From Hyaloperonospora brassicae (taxonomy: Eukaryota; Oomycota; Peronosporomycetes; Peronosporales; Peronosporaceae), in assembly GCA_947650285.1 (NCBI GenBank), contig CANTFL010000361.1, positions 62,001-126,000 of the forward strand: a stretch of 64,000 nt of DNA, written 5' to 3'. Each line of letters opens with the position of its first letter. Position 1 is the stretch's first letter. The position numbers and the translations under genes were made by a program. The notes under the pieces were generated by a model that made no database searches, was not told the origin of the DNA, and saw nothing but the letters and a program-made list of their open reading frames with translations. Shown here in pieces: positions 1 to 10,237 of this stretch.

Positions 1-386
1 ATTCGAAGTGATCAAATAATCACTTCTGGCAACAAACTGACTGTGCGCACTACACTACACTCGATCGCGATAAAATATGCCCCCTGCGGTAGAAGCTCTG
101 AGATGCTAGCAATAACTGAAATGCTCTTCCCCATACACTACATCTGGTTTCGACAAGGTCGCGTCGCACAAAGGCTTTCTCTGAATATAATGGCGTCGTG
201 CGCCAGGTAGTCCATGAATAATACGGTGACCATCTGCTCGAATGAAAAGAAATACTGCATGATTGCATCTTCAGAAAATCCCACAAGTCAAATTTGCTGT
301 CGTTCAATTGTCACAAGGTTCAAAGCGGCAACTGAGTGTGAGAAAAAGGTTTACGCCGAACTTATTGCATTGGGTGGAGGAGACAA
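1..386. other. Left flank of the MULE; no recognised gene
   Basis: No known domain is visible. A plus-strand frame is open from 214 to the MULE insertion point at 386. If the element and one copy of its target duplication are removed, this frame continues in phase into 1981-2101. The insertion may therefore have split a reading frame of about 95 codons, though chance cannot be excluded at that length. Confidence 0.4.
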
Positions 387-687
387 GGGTAAATCTCAAA
401 ATCAGTATCACAAATGTACAAAAGTCCCAAAACCAGTACTGTACTTTACTCAAGTACAAAAAACACGTTAAATAGTGTAAACCACATTATACTTAACTGC
501 AACATGGAATAAGAAACTGCTTGATTGCTAGGGAGAGGCGAGACGGCATCAAATAAAACAGACAATGGTAGCAAGTGAGGCATAAAGTGAGGCAGCGAGT
601 GAGTTAAAGTATACATTTCTGGCCCTTTTGTGCCCAACGCTTACTTAATAAATAGATACCTGCTCCCATACCTTATTTAAATCGTCT
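387..687 (+). repeat. Left terminal inverted repeat of the MULE
   Basis: This AT-rich arm pairs with 1658-1970 in inverted orientation. The best-conserved block is 480-535. Similarity fades near 687, where both arms share a final AATCGTC. The inner boundary is judged by eye. Confidence 0.7.
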
Positions 688-1657
688 CGTTTTGAAGACA
701 AACTTAAGGCTAACAATTTACTGTTAAAGAATCGATAGATGCAGCTGGCGCGGCATCTTCGGGAACACGCGCGGGTGGAAGCGGTGGGCCCGTTTCAAAC
801 GGTTCTTCGTTCATCATCGGTTTTGCACCTCTTTCTGCTGTAGAGGTGCCATTGGCTGTGTCCGGTGGATGGAGCTTTAGTGGAGGCAGTAGCTTCTGAA
901 ACGCAACTGGGCCTTGTGGAGCAGCGGGCGCGCTATATGAGACATTGAGCAGATCCATTTTGACCTTCGCGCAATGTTGTTGCGAAGACGGCACTTGAAT
1001 CATCAACATTTGGGATGGAGAAGTCTGCTGCTTCTAATGGTCGCTCCGGCTCGATGCACGACGCGTAAAAGTACAACGTGTTCAACGTTAGTAGTGATCG
1101 TGGAGCGTGCTTTCGGCCTGACGCGTCGAGCTTCAGTCTTGGGGCCGGTGCCCCGGGAATGCCGTCAAAGTTAGCCGAAGCTAACATCTGCCGCTGGTCG
1201 ACTGTGCCATTCGCTTCGTCATCACTCGAGGGATCGCCGTGATCGTAGTTGATTGGGCTAGCCTTCTATTGCTTCAGTATTTGTCGGGAGGACTGGGGAG
1301 GGTAAGGTCCCTGGGTGGATGCGTACCGTAGCCACATTGTCCCCGTAGATGCCCTGGTCACCATGGCTGTACGGATCGGGCAGGTCAGTTTCCACACGTA
1401 CGCCAGCTCCAGTTGGAACTAGTTGCGAGATTGTCGAGCGTTGTCAGACCCGTAGGGCCCATTAGTTCTTGACAACTCCGCGCTTTCCAGCATCGAAGCC
1501 CGTAACAGGGTCTGGGCCAGTAGAACCGCCGAGCCCAGGCGCGCCGCCCTACCCACCAATGTTAGCATACTTGTTGACCCCAAACGATCCTTGCTGGTCC
1601 ACAAGGAGAAGCTTGGTCGGATAAGGCATTTTAGGCTTCTTTCTATAGCTGAGAACA

Positions 1658-1970
1658 TGACGATTAAAAAGAGGCACGGTTGGAGCTGGCACCTAAATAG
1701 TATGTTATCATTGGGCACAAAACGGCTAATTATATGTTTTAAACTTACTTGCTGCCGCACTTGCTGCCATTGTCGGTTTTACTTGCTGCCATTGTCGGTT
1801 TTACTTTCTGTCGTCTCGCCTCTCCCTAGCAATCAAGCTGTTTCTTATTCCATGTTGCAGTTAAGTATAATATGGTTGACACTTTTTAATGTATTTCTTT
1901 ACTCGATTTAAATATTGTTACTGGTTTTGGGACTTTTGCACATTTGTGGTACTGGTTTTGAGAATTAGTC
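1658..1970 (-). repeat. Right terminal inverted repeat of the MULE
   Basis: Reverse-complement partner of 387-687. It is slightly longer because it carries a tandem duplication of a 22-bp unit at 1759-1802 that the left arm lacks. Confidence 0.7.
1747..1802 (+). repeat. 22-bp tandem duplication inside the right MULE end
   Basis: Two exact 22-bp units (1759-1780, 1781-1802), each starting ACTTGCTGCC, are preceded by a partial third unit from 1747. Subterminal repeats of this kind can act as transposase binding sites, but nothing here shows that. Confidence 0.7.
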
Positions 1971-1980
1971 GAGGAGACAA

Positions 1981-2456
1981 CATAATGGCAAATCGGCATA
2001 ATAACGTGCAAGTCGGGAAACTGTTAGCTACCGAGCTTGTTCCTGTCCATATGTCACACACGAGTCACAACGACGCACAGACAGTACATCGATGCAGTTA
2101 ACCTCAGTAAAAACCATTGACATCAGTGCGAGAGCCAACAGGCTGAGAGAGCTTGACCACTCTTGCCCCCAACTTCGATACGTCGCTATGATCGGACTTA
2201 CGTGCGTCGTCTTTGCCGAGGTGCCATTACGCATATCGGTAAAGATAGCACTACTTTACTCTGCGTTTGGTCGTTTTTACCGACGGATACGTCTTAACAG
2301 TTGGGGTTGGAAGGACCAATAAGCTGCTGCGTCGAATGAATTTTCCTCCACCAAAGTCCCACATGAAGCAGTACGTGTCAGCAAATGCATGACGAGAATG
2401 TCATCGCTGACTTTAGCTCATTCACAGCTCCGCCCTTATCCGTTGTGCGCCTCCAG
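1981..2456. other. Spacer between the MULE and the Gypsy element; no gene seen
   Basis: Only short open frames occur. The one at 1981-2101 continues the frame interrupted by the MULE. The last five bases, TCCAG (2452-2456), are the left target duplication of the Gypsy element. Confidence 0.5.
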
Positions 2457-2903
2457 TGTACCGGGGCCCACCCCTTGCGTGAACTTAGCGCAAGGGTGAC
2501 GTGTGCCCTACAAGCGTACACAGGGCAGCCGAGGAAGCGGTAGGCAAAACAGAACCCGAAAGCTCTGTCTTGAGGGGAAAGTAGGACTGTTTGTATAATA
2601 TAGTTAGGACGTTAATAAATCATCCTATGACTTACTTTAACGATATTAAACTTCCTTCTCCTATGTGGGTCTCTTGCTCACCACCTATTGCGCGCGTCCA
2701 GCAGCTATTGGTGGTTGAGTTGGTTGATGTACACTGTACATCAACCGAGAAGTGGACTCCTCCACGTATATTATCCTAAGCGGTAATATCCGACAACATC
2801 ACTCATTTCGAGTGATGTTGATTGAATTTTATCAAAACAGATAATATTCAGAAAAATTGGTACTTTCGTGCCAATTTTTATGTAACGGGCTCACACTTTT
2901 ACA
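2457..2903 (-). repeat. 3' LTR (element sense) of the Gypsy retrotransposon
   Basis: Same length as the copy at 10238-10684, with about 12 substitutions counted by eye. Its terminal inverted repeat has decayed: TGTACCGGGG at one end, ACTTTTACA at the other. The 12-bp-arm palindrome is intact at 2722-2746. The LTR lies 132 bp upstream of the plus-strand frame starting at 3036. Confidence 0.93.
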
Positions 2904-2912
2904 CCGCCCCTA
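2904..2912 (-). promoter_or_regulatory. Possible polypurine tract next to the 3' LTR
   Basis: On the minus strand the bases directly before the 3' LTR read TAGGGGCGG. A short purine run in this position primes plus-strand DNA synthesis in LTR elements. It is short and interrupted by C, so the call is tentative. Confidence 0.35.
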
Positions 2913-3035
2913 ACTTAACCATTAGTCACTATAGGGCCTGAAATGATTGGTTTTGACAGAGGGACTATCGTCGTGTCGCTCTGATGATGGGGAGCCCTTG
3001 TTGGTCTTTTCCTTCACATTTTCATCTCGAATCAT

Positions 3036-3434
3036 ATGACGAGCAAGGCCGCGACTGAAGCGGCTGCACGGATGCGTGCAGGCAAAGATCAAGACACTCA
3101 AGACTTGGCAGTAGGCTATAATTCGCCTGCTGCTGCTGATGAGCAACCTGCAACACCCATAGTTGCAGGTGCATGTGGTCATCCACGTGTAGCCTCTTCA
3201 CCCGCAGATTCGGCTGCGAAAGGTAGTCCCATGGACTGTGATCCTAACATAGAGGTGATCAATTCGGGCGAGTCGGATTTCCCATCCGACTCGAAGCCGT
3301 CCGCAAAGTCCGACCGTACGGGTGCGGACACGAAGACTTCTGTGACTCGCGACAGTATCGACAAAGAGCTGCGGTACGAGATGTTCGGTTCATCCTACGA
3401 GTTTGAGAACTCGTCACCGAGATCGAACCGATAG
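3036..3434 (+). pseudogene. Antisense reading frame in the Gypsy element, N-terminal part
   Basis: An intact 132-codon frame with an ATG lies on the strand opposite to pol, 132 bp from the LTR. The product is hydrophilic, rich in Ala, Ser, Asp and Glu, with no membrane segment and no domain I can name. The downstream sequence to 4145 is open only in pieces. A coiled-coil stretch on the same strand at 4382-4687 may be a later part of the same antisense gene. In plant Tat/Ogre-type Gypsy elements an antisense ORF also sits between integrase and 3' LTR; relationship to those is not shown. Confidence 0.5.
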
Positions 3435-4145
3435 CGCTCGTATTCGGATGTGGCAAGCGTGCAATAAAAAGACGTAAGTTCTCATGTGGGTGTCGATGAC
3501 TCCGTACGGAGTCATCGTAGCCATAGCCGTGGTAGTGGTGCCGGTTAAATTGGCACCACGCAAGAGGAGAAGTATCGTGATGCTATCCGATCTTCTCCTG
3601 GGCGCAAGCCATGGATGCCATCTTTGAAAGAGCAGAGAGAGTGGTATTGTTATACTACTATGAGCTGTCAGATCCCACTTCTTGACTCATCAATGCTCCA
3701 TTGTGTTGATGTCAGTGCGAAGAATTATCGCCCTGAGCACGAATTTTATATCGATGTCTGAAAAAGACATCGACGGTTTCACTTCAACAAGAAGAAAGAC
3801 ACGCACTCGCTGGTGCAGGCGTGGAACGCATTTATCGCCAACATGTTGACTGTTGGTCGACGGTCTTGGCTGGACAAACTTGGTGCTGCTCGCAGCAAGT
3901 TTGAACAGAAGTCGCATGTCGGTGCACGGTATAAGCTGCACCGATTATTTTGAGAGGCAGGTTTGCCTTGCCTCTCGTGGGGAGAGAAGTGCCTAAGTTG
4001 TGTAGACAAATTAATCAGCCCTACTGAACGGCGCGCATCTCGTCTGAGATGCGCGAAGAAATTGAGAATTTGCCATCCCTATATGAACGCGGCGATTTTT
4101 AGTACGACGATGGCCCTCCATCAAATGGTGTTTCTTGTCGCAGTT

Positions 4146-4523
4146 CTAGACGAGACCGGGAACATCTAACATCATCTGTGATCGAGGCTCCCAGCTGTAC
4201 CAAGAAGGTGGATACCCCCGCCACTGGACGAGGTAACTCTTCTTTGATCCTGAATCGTCACGGACGTTCAAGATACGCTCCACAAGGAAGCGCTGGCCAC
4301 CGTGGGGGTCAATCAAAGGATGTGGAGAAGGAGTAAAAACATCCTCTAAGTCTTTCGGCTCACCAGCTTGACCCGCACGAGATGGATCGCGCAATCGCTG
4401 AATTGCGCGAGTATTTGGAGCACGAGAGGGACCGACGCTATGCTCTGAACAATTCTGTGCGGAAGCACCGCAAGCAGCGCGAGACCGAGCGTGCGAAGGA
4501 TCGTGCTGATTACGCCTTAGCAC
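4146..4523 (-). pseudogene. Chromodomain and linker at the C-terminus of Gypsy integrase
   Basis: The C-terminal half of this frame has a chromodomain pattern: an F/V-V-E-R-I-L start, a basic turn, YLVQWRGYP, then WEPR. In chromoviruses this domain steers integration to marked chromatin. The N-terminal half is an Arg/Ser/Pro-rich linker that overlaps, on the opposite strand, a coiled-coil frame at 4382-4618. It is separated from the integrase C-terminal region by frameshifts. Confidence 0.8.
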
Positions 4524-4687
4524 AGCTTCGGAACGATCTGGATGTCCGTTCCCTCGTTGGTGAGCTGGCGACAGCTCGCAGGGAGATCTCTCAGTTGAGT
4601 GGAGAGGTCTCTTTTTGATACTTCTAGACTGATCGCCTGGAGCTCGAGCGCAAGAATCTGATGGATATTCATGAACGTGGGGCTATA
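4382..4687 (+). pseudogene. Antisense coiled-coil frame in the Gypsy element
   Basis: A plus-strand frame at 4382-4618 encodes a highly charged helix rich in Glu, Arg, Lys and Leu with heptad spacing. After a frameshift near 4618 the same character (LELERKNLMD, IHERGA) continues to about 4687. It ends where the minus-strand integrase C-terminal region begins. The charge pattern is unlike a random shadow of the Arg/Ser-rich linker on the other strand. It could be a middle segment of the antisense gene that starts at 3036, with pol sequence between the two parts. Confidence 0.45.
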
Positions 4688-4689
4688 TT

Positions 4690-5931
4690 TATCGTCGGAA
4701 GAGGGCTCCTACTGAATGTACGGGCGGAGACGCCCCACGTAAAACGTAGGATGCGTGCGCATCCTACGTGGCAGCTCAATCGTGTATGCGTTGCCTTATC
4801 GGCGCAGCACACGAAAGGGACCTATATACTTGGGCAGTAGTTTACTGCTGCCCACGTTAGTCACTGCGTGTCTAGGTAAGTTTGCCGTAGGTAGTAAGAC
4901 TAAGTCGCCTTCGACAAATGAAAGTACATTTGATCTTCCATTCTTGTCAGCGTTCCGTTTCTGACGGTCCACCGCGTGCGATGGAGGCTTGCACGAAATG
5001 GAACACTGTTTCTCAAGCCAGCATATTTCTTTATCGGATGAGACATTGTTTGTTCAGTTCGACTTGTGCGAACTACAGAAAGAGTGCTTTCCTCTTTCTG
5101 TTAATCCTAGCGAGGATGACACCACTATCGCTGATTAACAGAAAGAGGCAAGGACGACACCACCCTCGCTGGAATAGTCGTTGGCGATGCTGAAAATACC
5201 AGCATCGTCATCCTCATCCGAGTCAATAATAGCGTTATCGCTATTATTGAAATTATCTTCTTCATCGCTGTCGACCCGATCGACATCGGCATCATACGTG
5301 ACGACGTTAGCGTCGACACGTGATGATCAAGAGCCAGAACGTTTTTGCTCGAGCGACTCCCTCCCCCTTATTCAAGAATCACACTCTAATTTGGAGGGCA
5401 GATGTGGATGGCGTAAGCTATTCACGAAGAACGATGTGTGTTGCGTTGAACCATGCACCGAATTATTGATGGTCAAATCCACCATGGGTAGGAATTCGCT
5501 CCAACATGAAAACGAGTGGACGTAACCTGGGAGGATCTCTTCGAGGACACGATTAGCACGTTCCGACTGACCATCTGTTTCTGGATGGTCAGATGTCGAC
5601 ATCTTTGACCGTGTTTGAGTGAACAGAAAACGGATTGCCAAAACTCCGCCGTGAACCGAGGGTCACGATCGGATACGAGTTCACGGGGTAGCCCGTGAAG
5701 TCGAAATATTGTGTAGATAAAGACACGAGCACACCTATGTGCTGTGATCGACTCGGGTACAGCAGCAAGATGGACCATCTTGCTGAAACGATCCACAAAG
5801 ACAAGAATACCATTATTCTTGCGAGCGTCTTCGTAGAAACCGAAGCCGAAATCCATTGAAACGGACTGCCAGTACTCTGCCGGGACCAAAGGAGGCTGTA
5901 AATGTGCACGGGATGAAGGAATGGGCTTCAC
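4690..5931 (-). pseudogene. Gypsy integrase, decayed
   Basis: The core (rve) domain lies at 5372-5931 in two overlapping frames. The three acidic catalytic positions are recognisable in SMDFGFGF, SDRDPRFTAEFW and RANRVLEEIL. Between the second and third the frame is broken near 5590-5610. The C-terminal region (about 4690-5000) keeps the VGRLRPY and GPFRVLRRIG type motifs in shifted frames. Its job was to insert the element's DNA copy into the genome. It is followed by the chromodomain. Confidence 0.85.
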
Positions 5932-5998
5932 CCGCTGGCAAACCTCGCAAGCACGTACGTACTTGCGGGTAAACTGATACTGGCGGAGCCAGTAAAAG

Positions 5999-6901
5999 TC
6001 ACGAGTTACCGTGAGGTAGTTCTTTTCCTACCACGATGGCCACCAGATGTCGCACCGTGACACTCATACATGATGCGCAAGCGCAAGTTGATATGAGCGG
6101 AACGAGGACACGAGGCGTGTCGCCTGCGATGGCTTTATGGTACAGCAACCCGTTGCGTGTTGTACAACGATCCGACGAGGATGGGTACAAAGCCGGTAAA
6201 TATTTCAAAGATTTACGGGTTGGATTCACCAGATGATCCATCAATAGCATAAGATCATTATCTTCTGCGTAGGCTTTCCGCACATCGTCAAGTAACGTTG
6301 ACGACGGAACACTGACTGTAAGTGTTAATACAGTGGGATCATTCTCACTGGTGGATTGCGCGTCCGGCTCGAAATAGGGTCGGTGCGAAAGCGCATTAGC
6401 GACGACATTGAGTCGTCCTGGCTTATACTCCACGGAGAAGTTGTACTCCGCAAAGAAAGACAGCCACCTTGCCGTGCGCTGCGAGAGGTGTGGGCTGTTT
6501 ACGGCCGTGTGTAGTGACGCATGGTCCGTAGAGACGATGAACGGTCTATCTACCAAGAGATAGACGCGAAGCTTAGCCAGTGCATATTTCATGGAAATGC
6601 GTTCCTTATCATGCACTAGATGATTACGCTCAGCTGCTTGCAGCTGACGAGATTGATAACAGATAACACGCTCCGCGCCATCTGTGTCAAATTGCATCAA
6701 CGCACAGCCGACCGCAAAATCGCTGGCGTCACAGACCACATGAAATGGTCTGTCCTGATCTGCAATCGCTAGTATGGGCGAATGCATCAAGCTCTGCTTG
6801 ATTACTTCAAAGTAGCGCTGGCACTCAGTGTTCCATGACCACTTCACATTTTTCTTGAGCAAGCAAGAAAGATGAACAGTCATCTCGGCGTAGTTGCGCA
6901 A
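5999..6901 (-). pseudogene. Gypsy RNase H and start of integrase
   Basis: The frame begins in the connection region after reverse transcriptase and covers the RNase H domain: VVCDASDFAVG, a DKERISMKYAL block, STDHASL and NALSHR are typical landmarks. Beyond it comes a degraded zinc-binding integrase start with scattered Cys and His. RNase H removes the RNA strand during reverse transcription. A break at 6900-7088 separates it from the polymerase. Confidence 0.88.
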
Positions 6902-7087
6902 GTGCTTGTGCAGATACGCCGCTAGATTAAGGAACTTCCTAAGTCCCTTGACATCTACTAGAAATGGTCAGTAGGTGATTAGCTTGATCTTTTCGGGATC
7001 AGGGCGTACACCGTGTTTACCCACAATGCAACCAAGAAGTAATATTTTGCTAGCCGCGAAGATACCTTTCTTAAGATTGGCATATAA

Positions 7088-7735
7088 CTAATGCGTACGC
7101 AAAATTTGAAGAACCTGACGAACGTGTGTTCGATGAATCTCAACGTCTGTCGTCCCGTCCATTGCCGGGCTATGGACGAACACATCGTCGAAATAACTCG
7201 GTGCGAAATCCCGCACCGGTCTCAACAGATTTGTTACACATCTGTTGAATGTTGCGGGGGCGTTACGCAGCCCCTGTGGCATCACTAGCCACTCCCATAG
7301 CATACCGCCGGTGGTGCTCACTACTGTGTACGGGATGTCCCTTTTACGCATAAGGATCTGATTGAACCCGTCCATCAGATTCATGGACGAAAAGATGGTA
7401 CTCTTGGACATACCAACTATGATTACGTCCTTCCTCGGTATCGGCGTCTGAGCCGGTACCGTTGCAGCATTCAATTTGTTGAATGCGTGCACTATCCGCC
7501 ATCCTCCTGTGGCCTTTAGCACACAGAAGGTCGAAGAACTATGAGGGGAAGTTGATTCCCTCACATGGCCCGCTGCAAAGCGATCGGCAAAGAACTTGTC
7601 GATTGCTAGTACTTGTTCACGAGGTAGTGGCCACTGCTGCATGACGTAGTACTTCCACCCCGGTTTGAGACTCGATCTCGTGTCAAGTGCCTTCATCCTT
7701 AGGCAACTCGCAAGGTACGGATTCAGGGAACACAT
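7088..7735 (-). pseudogene. Gypsy reverse transcriptase
   Basis: Clear polymerase blocks appear in order: WPLPREQV, a TFCVLKATGGWRIV palm block, MDGFNQILM, the MPQGLRNAPATFNR block and the active-site motif YFDD followed by VFVHS. Most Gypsy elements have YxDD with V, I, L or M, and Phe is a known variant. The frame starts with a shift relative to the upstream linker near 7690 and ends in a shift at the thumb, so no continuous pol protein can be made. Confidence 0.93.
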
Positions 7736-8585
7736 CCTTGAATTTGATCAAATCCTTATACAAAGGATTTGCCAGAAGTGACTCCCAGGATTGAGACGTG
7801 TAACGCTCAATCCGAGTCTTCTCATCGAGGACACTTTCGTCCATCGATGAGCTGCTGAGAACCCGTTCGCTCTCCGCAAATACTTTTGCCGACCGAATAT
7901 CAACCACATACTCATCCGCTGTGACGAGTATGCAGATCTGCTTGATCTTGTCACTACGCAGATCGCGCAAGAAAAATTTAGGTTCTAGCGTAGGCAACTG
8001 GGTTATCTCCGAAGTTAACTTCGGAGGCACAATCAGATCAAGCGTATAAGCGCCTACGCTTGATCCGTCATTGACCAAGACGTTCAACATCTCGTTTTCT
8101 TCCTGGGAACTTGCATCCACAGGTTGCTGAGGGCCTGATCCTTCAGCAAGTGGCTCTTGAGGAATACCTTCCTCAAGTACGTGGAGACTTATTTTCTCGA
8201 CGTCTTCTGACTGTGGCTGTGCAACCACTGTCAGGGACTGATCTTCTACGGTCGACTCTGCAGTCGACCTAGGATGACCGTGTTGACCCTTTGTGGGAAC
8301 AGGTTTCTTAATTCTAAGACGTTTTCCACTAGTCATGCATCCATGTCCCGGTCCATTCGACTTATTCGAGTGGTGGACCTTCGGCGCTGCCTGTACCTCT
8401 GTACAGCCGCCGGGAGCTTGCTCCACAGTATAGTGATCAACTACACAGATGCCTTGTGCAGTCGTGCTAACGACCGTACCGCAAGTGAGGCCATCGAACT
8501 CACTCGCAGAACATCCACACGCTTGTGGATGCTCCACGACGTTCATCAGATGGCCATCTGATGAACAAGCGGCATGCATCTTCAC
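7683..8585 (-). pseudogene. Gypsy pol linker between protease and reverse transcriptase
   Basis: A 300-codon frame of low complexity joins the protease to the polymerase. Its end (FKDVFPESVPCELPKDEG) is the conserved lead-in to Ty3/Gypsy reverse transcriptase, where an aspartate-rich DVFP...LP motif precedes RT. The rest shows no domain. Confidence 0.7.
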
Positions 8586-8588
8586 GGA

Positions 8589-8954
8589 TCAATGCTGCCA
8601 GCTCACTCTTGTCTCGTATCTTCTGAGCCAAAGTAATCCCAAGATGACATCAAATTTGTCATTTAAATCTAGTACGATGAAATCATCATCGTACTGTTCG
8701 CCCTTAAACGTGTACTGGATCCCCACTACACGTTTCTTAACGGTAATCGATGCGCCTGTAGCAAGGAGCAACGTCATTCTCGTGAGAGTGACATCGCTCT
8801 CAACGAACTTGAGCCCACGCTGCTCCAGTGACTGGAGACGAACAAAGTTGTTCGACGCTTCACAGTCAACTAGTGCATGAAGTGGCATATCTTTTGTCAC
8901 TTCTAACTTCAAGGAGATGAGTGATATCTCATCACCAGGTGCAGAGACACACAA
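8589..8954 (-). pseudogene. Gypsy retropepsin-like aspartic protease, active site damaged
   Basis: The fold is recognisable by ALVDCEASNNFV near the start and the DVILGLLWL motif towards the end. The catalytic triplet expected at the first motif is D-S/T-G; here it reads D-C-E, so glycine is lost and the enzyme should be inactive. It lies between gag and the RT linker, in the normal place for cutting the polyprotein. Confidence 0.82.
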
Positions 8955-9061
8955 TGATTGTGTGTCTGGACCAACTTTCGTAAAGAGATTTGAGAATTCT
9001 ATTGAGGTTTCTTGATCAGTAGGGAGCTCCGCCCCTACTGACCCCGTCCATTTTTTGATAG

Positions 9062-10189
9062 TCAGCCTCGCTGTTGCGGTTTCGTAACAGCACTGGACCC
9101 GCGCCCATTGCCCTTTTTGGCGAATGGTCGACCATTTCGCTTAGTACTGCTAGGTACTCGGCGAGTGGCACTACACTCGTAAGCGTAGTGTCCTAACTTC
9201 TGGAAGCGATTGCACTTCTGCAATCGCTTGTTGTTTGAGGAGCGAGGTCTCTCGCTCTCAACGTAAAAGAGGTCCATTGGTTCTGGACCTCCGGTCTCTT
9301 GTCGACTTGGTGGACGATAAGATCTTGATCTAGCATGAGCCTGTCTCATGCTAAAGTCCTCCTTTTCCGATGCTGAGATAGCGTCTACTAGAGTATTCAA
9401 CTCTAGATGGAACAGATGATTTCGAACGGGCCTCTCAGCGAGCCCTTGCATGAACACAGTAATCAACGTGTGTTCACTTACCGGATTGGTAGTTATACTA
9501 CTCGCAAGGAGTCGTATATGTTGGGCGTAAGCGTGCACGTCACGCTTACCCTGTTTGAGCTACAGAAGCTCCGATCGAGCTCTGAACTCTGCTCTTGGCG
9601 GCTCAAACGTACGTTTGAGCCGGGTCTTGAAGGATTCGAGCTATTCAAAAGCATATGGGTCGCTCATCTCCAGCCCCAGGGACCAAGTTTTGGCACGCCC
9701 TGCCAAGTGGGTTTGAGAAAATGTGAGTTTCATTTGCTCATCGTCGATACGACGTGCATTTATGGGTTAGTCGAGTTCGACGAACCATAATAACAGGGAA
9801 TCTTCTTCGACTCCTCTGTACTTGGAGATATCAACCTTCAAGATTTCGGGACGACGTGCATGTGTCGTCCCGCCCACAGCAGCATTGAATTGCTGCTGTC
9901 TCAACAGCTCTGTCTGTTGAGCACCGAGTTCTATTAACTGCTTGGTATGTTAAGAGCCTTGTTGGTGAAGCAAGGCTACTTTCTCCCGTTCGGTAGCAAG
10001 TTCATGTTTAATGTCCCTGGTGATGGAGGCATGCTGTTGGTCTCTGTCAAGAATTTCCAACATGGCGGTAACGCCAGTGTTACCCACGTTAGAGCTCATT
10101 CGCCCTACCGCGGCCCATTCGAGATCACTCAAATGGGCAAAGCCTTCACGTGTCACGTGAAATCTTTCTCCCTCATCCATCATGTTCAT
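9062..10189 (-). pseudogene. Gypsy gag, N-terminal, middle and zinc-knuckle parts
   Basis: The N-terminal part (9950-10189) starts 49 bp inside the 5' LTR and ends in a stop. The middle part (9538-9950) is broken in all frames. The C-terminal part (9062-9538) contains the nucleocapsid knuckle. The knuckle reads C-x2-F-x4-H-x4-C, so the second cysteine of the usual CCHC has become Phe and zinc binding is doubtful. A basic tail follows. Confidence 0.8.
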
Positions 10190-10220
10190 GATGGATGAGA
10201 TTCTTGGTCGCTGGAAAGAC

Positions 10221-10235
10221 TACAAAGTGCTACCA
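10221..10235 (-). promoter_or_regulatory. Probable tRNA primer-binding site of the Gypsy element
   Basis: Read on the minus strand, TGGTAGCAC starts two bases inside the 5' LTR. A TGG start close to the LTR is expected of a primer site, and TGGTA resembles sites used by initiator-Met tRNA. The match beyond the first bases is unproven. Confidence 0.45.
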
Positions 10236-10237
10236 GG

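Larger units (their letters stand above)
387..1970. mobile_element. Non-autonomous Mutator-like (MULE-type) DNA transposon
   Basis: The two ends are inverted copies of each other over about 300 bp. The left end (from GGGTAAATCTC) and the reverse complement of the right end (from GACTAATTCTC) align through the shared core around 480-535 and 1815-1875. The element is flanked by a perfect 10-bp direct repeat, GAGGAGACAA, at 377-386 and 1971-1980. Long inverted ends with a 9-11 bp duplication are the hallmark of Mutator/MULE transposons. No transposase is visible in the roughly 970-bp interior, so the element is non-autonomous. The interior (about 690-1655) is richer in G+C than the ends and has open stretches on the minus strand (710-1009, 933-1187), as expected if host sequence was captured. 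An alternative is two opposed solo repeats, but the matching target duplication argues for one unit. Confidence 0.75.

Noticed and set aside
387..1970. Reading the inverted ends as two solo LTRs in opposite orientation
   Set aside because: The perfect 10-bp duplication at the outer edges fits a single DNA transposon better.
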